Positions 25,808 to 34,917 of a DNA stretch of 64,000 nt are shown piece after piece. The notes beneath the pieces are model-generated. The model was not told the origin of the DNA, made no database searches, and saw only the letters and a program-made list of their open reading frames with translations. This DNA is from Amycolatopsis sp. cg9. GTDB lineage: Bacteria; Actinomycetota; Actinomycetes; Mycobacteriales; Pseudonocardiaceae. The DNA lies in assembly GCF_041346945.1 (NCBI RefSeq), contig NZ_CP166850.1:10387213-10451212 (forward strand), read 5' to 3'. The number at the start of each line of letters is the position of its first letter. The stretch's first letter is position 1. A program made the position numbers and the translations under genes.

Positions 25808-26869
25808 TCACCCGCGCCGACCTGCAGGGTCTTCTCTTGGCGGGCGGACCGCCAAGCGCTCACCGGCCGCCACGGCCGCCGTGAAAGCGGCCCACGACAC
25901 CAGCTCCACCAGGCCCCGATCGGTCGCGCCGGCGGCGGCGACGTCGTCGGCCCCGACCTGGTACGCCGCCTTGGCGACGAGCAGGGCCAACCGCCCCGCG
26001 GCCCGTTCCGGCGCGGGCAGTTCGGCGAGCACCGGCTCGGCCCAGGCGCGGCTCAGCCCCGGCGGTTTCCCGTCCCAGGCCTTGACCTCCCGGCGGACGA
26101 GGTCCCGCACCCGGGTCGGCACCGACCGTTCCCCGGCGGCTGCCACCGCCGCCGAGGCGCGCGCGAAGGCGTCGGACAGCGTGTCCCCCGGCGCGGCCCA
26201 GTCCGGTCCGTCCCCGGCCGCGGCGGGCAGCAGTTCCAGCGCCCGCCCGGCGGCCGGCGGGTCACCCGGCTTGAGCAGGAACCCCAGCACCGCCTTGGCC
26301 TTCGCGCGCGCCTGCGGCGGAACGTTCTCCGGCAGCGGAGAGGGGCCGAGGAACACGCTCACCACCCGGTTGAGGTAGTGGAACGCGACGGCGACCGCGG
26401 TGAACTCCGCGGCGGTGCCGGCCGGGACGTCCGCGGGCAGCGCGCCCTCGCCCCGCGCCCACGCCGCCAGCGCCCGCGTGTCGCGGTCCTGGATGGCCCC
26501 GACGTCCCCGGCCTCGATGGCCGCGGCGGCCGCGGGATCGCCCAGCGACCCGAGCGCCATCCCGTGCACCTCGACGCAGTAGGGGCAGTCGTTGGCCGCG
26601 GAAACGGCGGCCGCGACGACCTCCTTGTCGGCGCGGCTCGCGGTCCCGCCGGCCACGAGCGACTCCCGCAGCACGACCCAGGCCGCGGCGAGCACCTCCG
26701 GCGAAGCCGAGTGCAGCGCCATCGGCGGCGCGAGCATCCCGAAGTCCCGCTCCACCTGCCGGTACACGTCCTTGACGAGACCCCGCGCCCGCCCGGGGCG
26801 CACGACCTCGACGTACTTCACGTCCCGCAGCGTCCGCCGCAGCGCGAGCCTGACCAGACCCGGAGCCAT
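25808..26869 (-). CDS. Carboxymuconolactone decarboxylase/AhpD-family protein, long form
   Basis: A 353-residue protein with an AhpD-like core in the first 200 residues and a second, helical half. The redox motif SAANDCPYCVEVHG gives C95, C98 and H102, as in alkyl hydroperoxidases. The second half (VRDLVRREVKAWDGKPPG and following) has no clear motif and may be a degenerate second repeat. ATG at 26869 has GAGGAGG upstream. It lies downstream of the GMC oxidoreductase gene with repeat A3 between. With Tpx and the AhpD-like gene at 10374 it is the third cysteine peroxidase-like product of the locus. Confidence 0.8.
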   Translation of the reverse strand: MAPGLVRLALRRTLRDVKYVEVVRPGRARGLVKDVYRQVERDFGMLAPPMALHSASPEVLAAAWVVLRESLVAGGTASRADKEVVAAAVSAANDCPYCVEVHGMALGSLGDPAAAAAIEAGDVGAIQDRDTRALAAWARGEGALPADVPAGTAAEFTAVAVAFHYLNRVVSVFLGPSPLPENVPPQARAKAKAVLGFLLKPGDPPAAGRALELLPAAAGDGPDWAAPGDTLSDAFARASAAVAAAGERSVPTRVRDLVRREVKAWDGKPPGLSRAWAEPVLAELPAPERAAGRLALLVAKAAYQVGADDVAAAGATDRGLVELVSWAAFTAAVAAGERLAVRPPREDPAGRRG

Positions 26870-26946
26870 GGTTCCTCCTCCTGAAGCTGTTCTGCCGATC
26901 CGGCGCCCCGCGGGCCGCCGGCCTCGCTCACCATCGCCCGCCGCAA

Positions 26947-27025
26947 GCTGAAGGGGACGTTCAGCACATGTGCTGCGAGGAAAGTCCCCTTCAGCTCGCC
27001 GGATGCGGGCAACGTCCCCTTCAGC
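26947..27025. repeat. Family A palindromic repeat, copy 3 (79 bp)
   Basis: Same layout as copies 1, 2 and 4: a 49-bp inverted unit (26947-26995) with a third arm ending at 27025. The centre contains the perfect palindrome AGCACATGTGCT (26963-26974). The arms are less well matched than in copies 1 and 2. Here it lies between two genes on the same strand rather than between converging ones, and no stop codon falls in it. Confidence 0.85.
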
Positions 27026-27093
27026 TCGCCGGACGGCTTCCGAAACGCCGAACTCGCGCACCCGGACGAGTACGCGAGTTCGGGGGCGGTGAT

Positions 27094-28746
27094 TCAGTTG
27101 CCGGCGACCAGGTCCAGTTTGGACACCGCGCGCCGGCCCGTGATCGAGCCGTCCGGCGAAGGAGCGCCGTACTTCACGTCCACCCCGCGCGACTGCAGTT
27201 CCCGGACGATCCCCGGGATCGAACGCTCCGCCAGTGCGGCGATGGTCATCGCCGGGTTGACCGTGAGCGCACCCGGCACCGACGCGCTGTCGGTGACGAA
27301 GATGCCCGGGTGGTTGCGCAGCTCGTGGTTCGGGTGCAGCGCGGACGTCGCCGCGTCGTCACCGATCCGGCAGGACGCCAGCGGGTGCACGGTGTACGCA
27401 CCGACGACGTCGTTGGTCCACGGCGAAACCTTGGCCAGGCCGTCCTTCTCGATGATCGCCTTGCAGTCGGCGTCGGCCAGCGCCCAGCCCCGGCGGGTGT
27501 TCTCCGTCGGGTCGTAGCGCAGCGGGCCGCGGCCGAGCATCTGCTGGGAGATCCGGTACGCGTTGCCGGTCGGCGGCGGCGTGCCGAACACCCCTTCGTT
27601 GTCGTCCTCGGTCATCAGGAAGATCGTGAGCCAGTTGGCCCACTGCTTGAGGATCTCCTTCTTCTCCGCCCCGTACCAGCGCGGCTCCTCGCCGCCGGGC
27701 ACCTGGGCGAGGATGGTGCCCAGCCCGGGCGGGAAGTACAGCTGCTCCAGCGAGTACCGCTCGTACTCCGGCAGCGACCCGTCGAGCTTGTCCCAGTTCG
27801 CGACGGTCGGGCCCTTGCCGATGTGGTTGGCCGAGTACACCGGACCGTCCTCACGGGACAGTCCGAGCACCTCGCGGACGCGGTCCTCGTCGATGATCGC
27901 GGTGTTGAGCCGCTCGCCGTTGCCGGAGAAGTAGCGCCCGACGCCGTGCGGCATCTCGCCCAGCGCCGCCTCCGAACGCTGCAGGATCACCGGGGTCGCG
28001 CCGGCGCCCGCGGCGATGATGACGACCTTCGCCTCGATCACGCCGGTGCCGGTGTGCACCCGGTAGTCCTCTTCGTCCACGATGTCGAAGTGGACGCGGT
28101 AGCTGCCGTCCTCGGTGCGCTCCAGTCGCTGGACCTCGTGCAGCGGCCGGATCTCGGCGCCGTGCGAGAGCGCCGCGGGCAGGTAGTTCGTCAGCATCGA
28201 CCGCTTGGCGTCGAACTTGCAGCCCGCCATCATGAAGTTGCAGTTGACGCAGGTGTCGTTGTCCACCGCGACCGGCGCCGGGTTGGCCGTGCGCCCCGAG
28301 TGGTTGCACGCCGCCGCCCACAGGCCGCCGGCGTAGGAGACGTCACTCCAGTCCTGTTTGGACACCGGGATCGACTCGTCGACGCGGTCGTACCACGGCT
28401 CCAGGCTGTCGCGGGAGATCACCGACGGCCACATCCGGCGCCCGATGCTGCCGTGGCGCTCGAAGACGAAGCGGGGCGCGCGCGGCATAGCGGCGAAGTA
28501 CACCACGCTGCCGCCGCCGACGCAGTTGCCGCCCAGCACGCTCATCCCGTCGCCGACGACGAAGTCGAACGCGCGCGTGTAGGACGAGCCCAGCAGGTAG
28601 TCGTGTTCGAAGTCGGCCGCGGCCAGCCACGGCCCGCGCTCCAGCACGGTCACCTTCGCCCCGCCGGCGGCGAGGTGGTAGGCCGGGATCGAACCGCCGA
28701 AACCGCTGCCGACGATGACGACGTCGGTCTTGTCGATGGCGTTCAT
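27094..28746 (-). CDS. GMC-family FAD oxidoreductase
   Basis: A 550-residue glucose-methanol-choline oxidoreductase close to the cholesterol oxidase and choline dehydrogenase group. FAD-binding VVIVGSGFGGSIPAYHLAAG is at the start, with VGGGSVVYFAAMPRAP further in, an iron-sulfur-like DNDTCVNCNFMMAGC segment, and the C-terminal VHPLASCRIGDDAATSALHP containing the usual active-site histidine region. It oxidises an alcohol to a carbonyl, substrate unknown. ATG at 28746 overlaps the stop of the DUF5987 gene (ATGA). In other bacteria a DUF5987/gluconate dehydrogenase subunit 3-type partner accompanies such GMC enzymes, so the two probably form a complex. Confidence 0.9.
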   Translation of the reverse strand: MNAIDKTDVVIVGSGFGGSIPAYHLAAGGAKVTVLERGPWLAAADFEHDYLLGSSYTRAFDFVVGDGMSVLGGNCVGGGSVVYFAAMPRAPRFVFERHGSIGRRMWPSVISRDSLEPWYDRVDESIPVSKQDWSDVSYAGGLWAAACNHSGRTANPAPVAVDNDTCVNCNFMMAGCKFDAKRSMLTNYLPAALSHGAEIRPLHEVQRLERTEDGSYRVHFDIVDEEDYRVHTGTGVIEAKVVIIAAGAGATPVILQRSEAALGEMPHGVGRYFSGNGERLNTAIIDEDRVREVLGLSREDGPVYSANHIGKGPTVANWDKLDGSLPEYERYSLEQLYFPPGLGTILAQVPGGEEPRWYGAEKKEILKQWANWLTIFLMTEDDNEGVFGTPPPTGNAYRISQQMLGRGPLRYDPTENTRRGWALADADCKAIIEKDGLAKVSPWTNDVVGAYTVHPLASCRIGDDAATSALHPNHELRNHPGIFVTDSASVPGALTVNPAMTIAALAERSIPGIVRELQSRGVDVKYGAPSPDGSITGRRAVSKLDLVAGN

Positions 28747-29312
28747 GCGGGGCTCCCGGAAGGCGTGGTGTCGGGGTGGAGCTCGGCCAGCTTGCGGCCG
28801 TAGCCGTACTTCGGGAACCGCCAGAACCCGTCGGCGTCCGGCGCGGTGTACCCCAGCGCCAGCAGACCGGGGTGCCCCTCGCGGATGGCCTCGGCGGTGT
28901 GCTTGTGCGCGGCGCTGTCGAAGGCCATGTTGCAGAACAGCGCGAGGCTGACCCAGCCGTCCTTCTCCGGGTGCCCCGGCGTGGTCAGCCGGTGCACCAG
29001 CTCACGGCGGTGCTCGTACGGCAGCGCGACGAACGGCGGGACGTCGTGGTCGAGCTCCAGCTCCACCTCGCCCGCGTAGGTCTTCGCGTGGTCGTTGAGC
29101 GACTGCGCGAGGTAGGGCAGGCCGGCCGTGACGCCGGTCGCGTCGAAGTTCAGCAGCTCGAGCGCACCCGCGGCGACCGAGCCGGGCCCGGGCGCGGCCC
29201 CGGCGATCGCCCGGTCCTCCGGGAACCGCTTCTCGCCGGGCACGATCGTGTCCGCGTACGCCTCGAGAGTCATGTTCATGACGCGTTCTTCTTCGGTGGC
29301 CTCGGGTTGCAC
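28743..29312 (-). CDS. DUF5987-type small partner of the GMC oxidoreductase
   Basis: A 189-residue protein resembling DUF5987 and the gluconate 2-dehydrogenase subunit 3 group. It has the N-terminal MTLEAYADTIVPGEKRFPED, characteristic for subunits that pair with GMC-type catalytic chains, and a C-terminal FWRFPKYGYGRKLAELHPDT. No twin-arginine or Sec signal is visible, unlike many subunit 3 proteins, so it probably stays in the cytoplasm. GTG at 29312 has GAGGAGG eight bases upstream. The stop overlaps the start of the GMC gene. The role is inferred from that fixed pairing. Confidence 0.8.
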   Translation of the reverse strand: MQPEATEEERVMNMTLEAYADTIVPGEKRFPEDRAIAGAAPGPGSVAAGALELLNFDATGVTAGLPYLAQSLNDHAKTYAGEVELELDHDVPPFVALPYEHRRELVHRLTTPGHPEKDGWVSLALFCNMAFDSAAHKHTAEAIREGHPGLLALGYTAPDADGFWRFPKYGYGRKLAELHPDTTPSGSPA

Positions 29313-29346
29313 CGGCCTACCTCCTCATCGAATGTCTACAGTGGCC

Positions 29347-30732
29347 TCAGGCGGCTTCGGACCGCCGCGTCCGCTCCCGGCGGTGCACGGTCATCGGCAG
29401 CCCGCCGCGCACCCGCAGCGAGAGCATCGCCTCGGGGTCGACGACCTTGCCCGGCACCTTGCGCAGCTCCAGGTCCCGCGCGGTCATCGCCAGCACGAAC
29501 ACCGCCTCCATCACGCCGAGGCTGTTGCCGATGCAGAACCTCGGCCCGGCGCCGAACGGGAGGTAGGCGTACCGCGGCGGCCGCCCGGCCGGGTTGGCCG
29601 GGTCGAACCGTCCCGGGTCGAAGCGCTCCGGGTCGGTCCAGAACTCCGGGTTCCGGTGCAGCGTGTAGGGCACGACGACGACGTCGGACCCGGCCGGCAC
29701 GTGGTACCCGCCGATCTCGTCGTCGGCCTGGGCGATGCGCGGCAGCAGCCACACCGGCGGGTAGAGCCGCATGACCTCTTCGACCACCGCGACGGTGAAC
29801 GTCAGCCGCCGCAGGTCCTCGTGCTCGGGCAGCCGGTCGCCCAGCACCTCGACGGCCTCGGCGTGCAGCCGCTCGGCGACCTCCGGGTGCTCGTCGATCA
29901 GGTGGAACGCCCAGCCCAGCGTGCTCGCCGTGGTTTCGTGCCCGGCCAGCAGCAGGGTGATCAGCTCGTCGCGCATGCGTTCGCGCGAAGCGCCGTCCGC
30001 CGAACCCGACGCGATGAGCCGGGACAGCACGTCCTCGCCGTTCTCGACCGGGTTCGCCAGTCGCTGGTCGACGAGTTCGTCGGCGATCCGGCGCAGGTCC
30101 TCGCGCGCGGTCCGGAAGTGCAGCTGCTTCTTGAGCGGCACCCACTGCGGGACCATGCTCAGCGTGACCGCCTCGAACATGGCCTGGTCCTGCACGGCCT
30201 CGAACGAGTGGCCGAGGGTTTCGTACCCGCCCAGCTCGGCGTCGAGCAGCGTCTTGCCGAGCACGCCGAGGGTCAGCCCGGTCATCTCGTGAAGGATCTC
30301 GACCGGCCCGTCGTGCGCGGCCAGCCGCCCGATCAGCGCCTCGACCTCGGCGGCGACGATGCCGGCCTGGCGCGAGATCCGCTTGGGCTGGAACACCGGC
30401 TGGATCGTCCGGCGCTGCTGGCGCCAGGTCTCCCCGTCGCTGGTGAGCAGGCCGTCGCCGAGGGCCCGGCGGGCCTCCTGCAGGCCGATGCCCTTGTGGT
30501 AGTTCGCCGCGTTGTCCGCGAGCACGTGCTTGGCCAGGTCGGGGTGGTTCACCAGGTACATCGCCTTCGGTCCGATGGCGATGCGGACGACGTCGCCGTA
30601 GGCCTCGGCGTTGTCGCCCATGAGCGCGAGCCGGTCGGTGAAGAGCTGCTTCAGCAACCGGAGGGTCGCGCGGCGCGGCGGCCCGGGCGGCACGGTGTGC
30701 GCCGCCCGGGCTTCGTGCTGCGAACCGGTCAT
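29347..30732 (-). CDS. Cytochrome P450
   Basis: A 461-residue P450. The oxygen-activating I-helix motif LLAGHETTAS is at 261-270, ExxR at E319-R322, and the haem ligand is C400 in LPFGAGPRFCIGNS. It is of the CYP102/CYP4-like shape (WLLPRIAQADDEIGGYHVP), soluble, without an N-terminal anchor, so it needs a separate ferredoxin/reductase not seen in the window. ATG at 30732 overlaps the UnbU stop. In nine- and ten-membered enediyne clusters P450s hydroxylate or couple the core; the exact step is not readable. Position inside the UnbU-UnbV run argues for a pathway role. Confidence 0.92.
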   Translation of the reverse strand: MTGSQHEARAAHTVPPGPPRRATLRLLKQLFTDRLALMGDNAEAYGDVVRIAIGPKAMYLVNHPDLAKHVLADNAANYHKGIGLQEARRALGDGLLTSDGETWRQQRRTIQPVFQPKRISRQAGIVAAEVEALIGRLAAHDGPVEILHEMTGLTLGVLGKTLLDAELGGYETLGHSFEAVQDQAMFEAVTLSMVPQWVPLKKQLHFRTAREDLRRIADELVDQRLANPVENGEDVLSRLIASGSADGASRERMRDELITLLLAGHETTASTLGWAFHLIDEHPEVAERLHAEAVEVLGDRLPEHEDLRRLTFTVAVVEEVMRLYPPVWLLPRIAQADDEIGGYHVPAGSDVVVVPYTLHRNPEFWTDPERFDPGRFDPANPAGRPPRYAYLPFGAGPRFCIGNSLGVMEAVFVLAMTARDLELRKVPGKVVDPEAMLSLRVRGGLPMTVHRRERTRRSEAA

Positions 30733-31733
30733 GCCGCGACGGCTCCCGGCTTCTCGTCGTCGGCCGGCGGTGCCGCGGCGAGTTCGAGCTTCGCCTTCTG
30801 CGCGGCCTGGTCGGCTTCGAACTTGATCCGCGCCTTGTTCGAGAAGTGCAGGCCCCACAGGAACATCCCGCGGATCAGGCAGATGGTCGCGGTGGCCAGG
30901 AACAGCCCGTAGGCCACGTGCACGGCGGTGAAGAAGCCGTACGCCAGCGCCACGCCGGAACCGAAGGCGAACTGCGAGGCCGGCTTGGACGGCGACGTAC
31001 CCGGGTCGGTCACCATGTAGTTGGTGTAGAGCACGAACGCGACGCCGGTGCCCATCGCCAGCGCGCCGGGGATCGACGTGCCGAAGATCCAGCCGCGGAC
31101 GAAGGCCTGGACCACGAAGAAGCTCAGCCAGCCCGCGATCAGCCACATCCGGTTGGTCAGCAGCGCGTTGAGCACCGTGCCCGAAATCAGGATGATGGCG
31201 ACGATCAGCCAGCCGCCCCAGGTGGGGATCTGCTCGGTGAAGTGGTACGGCGGGGCGATGCTGGCCCACGGGAACACGAGCAGGATGATCGTGATGCCGA
31301 AGTTCGACGGGTTCATGTAGTGCCGCATCCGGCCGTACACCGGAGCCTGCAGCACCCACTTCGCGCCGACCGCGACGACGACGCCGAACATCATCACGAG
31401 GATCTGGTCGTTGACGTAGGTCAGCATGTTCAGCGCGAGACCGGTGATGTGCGCCGGCAGCAGGAACTCCACGAGCCCCTTGAAGCCGTTGCCCCGGAAC
31501 CGGACGTCGCGGTGCGTCACCCTGGCGTTGATGATCTCGAGCAGGATCTCCGTGGTGTACGCGGTCGCCAGCGCGACGAACGGGTAGAGCCACGGCTGTT
31601 CGAAGCCGAGGACCGTGTAGCCGATGATGTTGAAGATCGTGATCGAGATCGCGAACCGCCGCAACGCGGTGATGACCTTGTTGGTCCGCTTCGGTGGCGC
31701 GCTGTCCACCTTGGTCAGAGTCGGGGTGGCCAT
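30729..31733 (-). CDS. unbU: UnbU, enediyne-associated integral membrane protein
   Basis: A 334-residue polytopic membrane protein recognised as UnbU. It has about eight to ten hydrophobic segments starting at FAISITIFNIIGYTVLGFEQ. The family signature PVYGRMRHYMNPSNFGITII is in the middle, and FVLYTNYMVTDPGTSP, resembling RnfD/NqrB transmembrane proteins, follows. In enediyne loci UnbU belongs to the conserved set together with UnbV, UnbL, PKSE and the thioesterase, but its biochemical role is unknown. Possible jobs are electron transfer or product handling at the membrane. ATG at 31733 is one base away from the UnbV stop codon, so the two are coupled. Confidence 0.92.
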   Translation of the reverse strand: MATPTLTKVDSAPPKRTNKVITALRRFAISITIFNIIGYTVLGFEQPWLYPFVALATAYTTEILLEIINARVTHRDVRFRGNGFKGLVEFLLPAHITGLALNMLTYVNDQILVMMFGVVVAVGAKWVLQAPVYGRMRHYMNPSNFGITIILLVFPWASIAPPYHFTEQIPTWGGWLIVAIILISGTVLNALLTNRMWLIAGWLSFFVVQAFVRGWIFGTSIPGALAMGTGVAFVLYTNYMVTDPGTSPSKPASQFAFGSGVALAYGFFTAVHVAYGLFLATATICLIRGMFLWGLHFSNKARIKFEADQAAQKAKLELAAAPPADDEKPGAVAA

Positions 31734-31734
31734 G

Positions 31735-33708
31735 TCACATCGCTTCCTTCGCCGTGGAGCCCAGCTGGTACATGTGGCAACCGGGTTCGAGCTTCAGGTC
31801 CTGCGTCCGCAGCTGCCCGGTCCGGTCCCGCCACTGCAGGTGCACGTCGAGCGGGCCGCTGACGTCCTGGCCGAGGCCGATCTGGACGTCGAAGCTGCGC
31901 CGGCCGGCCTCACCGCTGCTGCCGTCGACCCGGCCGAGGTACTTCTTGCCGTCCGAGGTCGTCACGGTGACCTGGGCACCGATCGCGGGCGGGCCGGCCG
32001 CGGGCAGCGGGCCGGGTGCCACCGGGCCGTCGGTGAACAGCTTCAGCTGCAGGAACTTGCCGGCGTTCGGGCTGTCGTTGTGGTAGAAGATCGGCTGCTC
32101 CCACTGCCGCGCCACGGCGAACTCGGGCAGGCCGTCCCCGTCGGTGTCGCCGACGGCGATGCCACGAGTGGGCACCGGCACCGCCAGGCCCAGCTTCGGC
32201 GCGAGGTCGACGTACCGGCCGTCCGGGCTCTTCACGAAGAAGTGCAGGGTCTGGTCGCCACCGATGTCGTCACCGGCGCGGGCGTTCGGCCACCAGAAGG
32301 GGTTGGACAGCAGACCGTCGTGCGCGGTCGCGATCTCCTGCAGGTTCGGCCAGCGGTTGACCTGGCCCTTGACGAACCCGGTCGCCTGGGCGATCTGGTT
32401 TTCGCCGCTGTTGTTGAAGTCCTGGATCTTGACGTCCCAGCCCCAGCCGGACCACGCGGTGCCTGCCGAAGCGCTGTCGTCGTGGAAGGGGGCGACCCCG
32501 TCCTTCAGCTGCGCGGTCAGGTCCGCGTTGTCCTTGGCCCGGTTCATGAACTGGAAGTTCGACTCTTCGATGCCCCACGACGTCGTGATGTTGCTGACGA
32601 ACAGGTCGTAGAGGCCGTCGTGGTTCAGGTCGCCGAAGTCGACGCCCATCCCCTTGAAGGAGTCGTGGCCCAGCACCTTCGACTTCGGGTCGTCGATCCC
32701 GCGGACCCCGGTGACCTCGCCGAACTCGATGTGGCCCGGCGTGGACTTGTTGTACAGGAAGTGGTCGTGCCCGAAGTCGTTCGCGATGTAGAGCTCGGGC
32801 AGGCTGTCGCCGTCGACGTCGGTGGCGCTGGAGGCCAGCGTCCAGCCGAGGCGAGCGCTCTCCGGGATCCCCTGGGACGCGTCGACGAACTGCGCGCTCG
32901 GGTCCGCCCCGGCCTTGGCGCCGGTCCAGCGGTAGATGAACTTGGCGCCGGAGTTGGTCGCGTGCGACATCGACTGGTTCAGCGTGATGCCGCCGTCGGC
33001 GTTCGGGTCGAGGACCTTGCTGTCCGGGAAGTAGTTCCCGACGAAGATGTCGACGTGGCCGTCGCCGTCGAAGTCGCCGATGGTGACGGAGTCGGTGTTC
33101 CACAGCGGACCGTTGTACTTGCCGTCGGCCCCGCGGTGGTTGCCCGGCACCAGCTCGGTCGGCTGGAACGCGGACGCGTCGAACTTGGTCGCGTTCGCCT
33201 TCTGCAGGAACAGCACCGGGGTCCGGCCCCAGTAGTAGGCGAGGACGTCGGTCCGGCCGTCTTCGTTGTAGTCACCGGGCACGCAGCCCATCGGCGCCAT
33301 GTAGTCCCACGTCGGCAGCGCCGGGGCGGGGTCGAGCGCGAAGGGCGCGTACCGCGGGCCGGAGTCCGGCGCCGGCGTGATGACGACCTGGTCGCTGCGC
33401 GGGTCGACCAGGCAGAGGTCGTTGGGCTTGCCGCTGCCGCTGATGTCGTTGATGGCGATCGCGGCGCCGACCGAGGAGATCCACGCGGCGATGTGCTCGT
33501 ACTCCTTGTTCACCGTCCGGATCGACTGCGACTTCGTGGCCGCGGGCAGCGCGATCGTCATCGGGGTGAAGTGGAACTTGTCCGCCATCTGGTCCTGCTC
33601 GGCGGCGGAGACGCTGGGCAGCCGTGCGACCAGGAACAGGCCGAGGATCAGCACCAGCGCCACGATGCCCGCCAGCTGCTTGCGCAGCCAGCCGAAGGTC
33701 GCGGTCAT
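31735..33708 (-). CDS. unbV: UnbV, secreted or anchored FG-GAP protein with ASPIC/UnbV domain
   Basis: A 657-residue protein with an N-terminal membrane segment (about 10-33, LAGIVALVLILGLFLVARLP), probably an uncleaved signal anchor. Several FG-GAP/calcium-type repeats follow, such as DVDGDSLPELYIANDFG, DLNHDGLYDLFVSN and DYNEDGRTDVLAYYWG. The C-terminal ASPIC/UnbV domain runs about 575-645 (IGAQVTVTTSDGKKYLGRVD, SGPLDVHLQWRDRTGQLRTQ). This CRTAC1-like layout is the UnbV family of enediyne loci; the function is unknown and probably outside the membrane. Its start overlaps the DUF1702 gene stop by ATGA. Confidence 0.93.
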   Translation of the reverse strand: MTATFGWLRKQLAGIVALVLILGLFLVARLPSVSAAEQDQMADKFHFTPMTIALPAATKSQSIRTVNKEYEHIAAWISSVGAAIAINDISGSGKPNDLCLVDPRSDQVVITPAPDSGPRYAPFALDPAPALPTWDYMAPMGCVPGDYNEDGRTDVLAYYWGRTPVLFLQKANATKFDASAFQPTELVPGNHRGADGKYNGPLWNTDSVTIGDFDGDGHVDIFVGNYFPDSKVLDPNADGGITLNQSMSHATNSGAKFIYRWTGAKAGADPSAQFVDASQGIPESARLGWTLASSATDVDGDSLPELYIANDFGHDHFLYNKSTPGHIEFGEVTGVRGIDDPKSKVLGHDSFKGMGVDFGDLNHDGLYDLFVSNITTSWGIEESNFQFMNRAKDNADLTAQLKDGVAPFHDDSASAGTAWSGWGWDVKIQDFNNSGENQIAQATGFVKGQVNRWPNLQEIATAHDGLLSNPFWWPNARAGDDIGGDQTLHFFVKSPDGRYVDLAPKLGLAVPVPTRGIAVGDTDGDGLPEFAVARQWEQPIFYHNDSPNAGKFLQLKLFTDGPVAPGPLPAAGPPAIGAQVTVTTSDGKKYLGRVDGSSGEAGRRSFDVQIGLGQDVSGPLDVHLQWRDRTGQLRTQDLKLEPGCHMYQLGSTAKEAM

Positions 33709-34688
33709 TTGTTCTTCCCTCCGTGGGTCAGCACTTCTTCGGCGATCCGCTGCCGCCAGGTTTCGAACGCCGGGACGTCGTCACCGTCGACGACCACGGC
33801 CGGCCGGACCTCTTGGGTGATGGCGGCGGCGCGTTCGGCGGGCAGCCCGCAGATCGCCTGGGCCGCCATCTCGGTCTCCGGGATCATCAGGCCCGACCGC
33901 ACCCGGCACTCGGCGGCGAAGGCGCTGCCCTGGGCCAGCGGCCCGTGGTGGATCCCGGCGCGGTCGACCAGTTCACCCAGCTCGTCGGCGGTGACGCCGC
34001 ACGCGTAGGTCGAGGCCAGCCCCACCCCCGCGTACAGGTCGCCGTGGCGCGACTCGGGGAACTCCTCGATCGTCTTGGTCACCAGTTCGACGTCGGTGCC
34101 GCAGATGAACCACAGCGCCCGGCCGATGCCCTGGTCGATGGCGCGCAGGGCGTAGCCGTCGTAGCGGCGGTCCGGCCAGGAGAAACCCGGCTCCTGGTAC
34201 TGCTGCCGGATGTACTTCTCGGTCTTGAAGTACGCCTGGTGGAAGCCGTAGCCGTCGAGCACCAGCCAGCGCAGCAGCGGGTCGAACGCCGACGCCTTCG
34301 GCCACGCGAACCGCGGGAGCCGGCACATGGCCCAGCCGACCCCGACGTAGATGATGTAGTCGTGCTTCTCGCCGGGACCGGCCAGGAACTCGGCGATGTT
34401 GGTGCTCTTGCCGAAGGGCAGCCCGTCGAGGACGCCGTACCCCATTCCCGCGCCTTCGTAGGCGAAGCCGCGGAACTGCGTCGGGATCTGCTCGAGCCAT
34501 TCCTCGGCCTGCTCGACCGACCGGGCTTCGACCGCGTGCGCGTAGCCGAGGAGGAACTTCTCCCCGACCGTCTCGAGCCGTTCTTGAGCGGCTGGGCTCT
34601 TCCGGTGGAAACCCCGCTTCTCCAGCGAGGTCTCCGAGACATTCGGTGTCAGGATGCGCCGTCTGAGCGCGCGCCAACCATTGCCCAA
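33705..34688 (-). CDS. DUF1702 protein (UnbL-type), copy 1
   Basis: A 327-residue DUF1702-family protein, the UnbL-type partner of UnbV and UnbU in enediyne loci. Signatures are FAYEGAGMGYGVLDGLPF, WAMCRLPRFAWP, WLVLDGYGFHQAYFKTEKYI and GIGRALWFICGTD. Function is unknown. TTG at 34688 is chosen because GGGGGAG precedes it and because the first 13 residues, GNGWRALRRRIL, then line up with the start of copy 2. Longer frames upstream run into repeat A4. The stop overlaps the UnbV start. It shares about the whole length with copy 2 at 34913-35908 but with much divergence. Confidence 0.88.
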   Translation of the reverse strand: MGNGWRALRRRILTPNVSETSLEKRGFHRKSPAAQERLETVGEKFLLGYAHAVEARSVEQAEEWLEQIPTQFRGFAYEGAGMGYGVLDGLPFGKSTNIAEFLAGPGEKHDYIIYVGVGWAMCRLPRFAWPKASAFDPLLRWLVLDGYGFHQAYFKTEKYIRQQYQEPGFSWPDRRYDGYALRAIDQGIGRALWFICGTDVELVTKTIEEFPESRHGDLYAGVGLASTYACGVTADELGELVDRAGIHHGPLAQGSAFAAECRVRSGLMIPETEMAAQAICGLPAERAAAITQEVRPAVVVDGDDVPAFETWRQRIAEEVLTHGGKNK

Positions 34689-34838
34689 CGCACTCTCCCC
34701 CTTACGGGTCGAATAGGAAGGTGTCGCTTCTTCGCCTTCTACGGTCACAGATTCGCTGGTCAGCGCTCTACTCCACATTTGCGTGGGCGAGCCTGGCCTC
34801 TCCGCGAGTGCGGAATCCGCCTCAGCTCGCCGAGCCGG

Positions 34839-34917
34839 GCTGAAGGGGACGTTCATCTCATCTGATGCGAGGAACGTCCCCTTCAGCTCATGAGATGCGA
34901 GCAAAGTCCCCTTCAGC
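34839..34917. repeat. Family A palindromic repeat, copy 4 (79 bp)
   Basis: Fourth example of the 79-bp element. The inverted arms 34839-34854 and 34872-34887 match perfectly over 16 bp, and a third arm ends at 34917. Its outer TGA (34913-34915, minus strand) is the stop codon of DUF1702 copy 2. It lies between two DUF1702 genes on the same strand, so it may partly stop or process the message. Confidence 0.9.
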
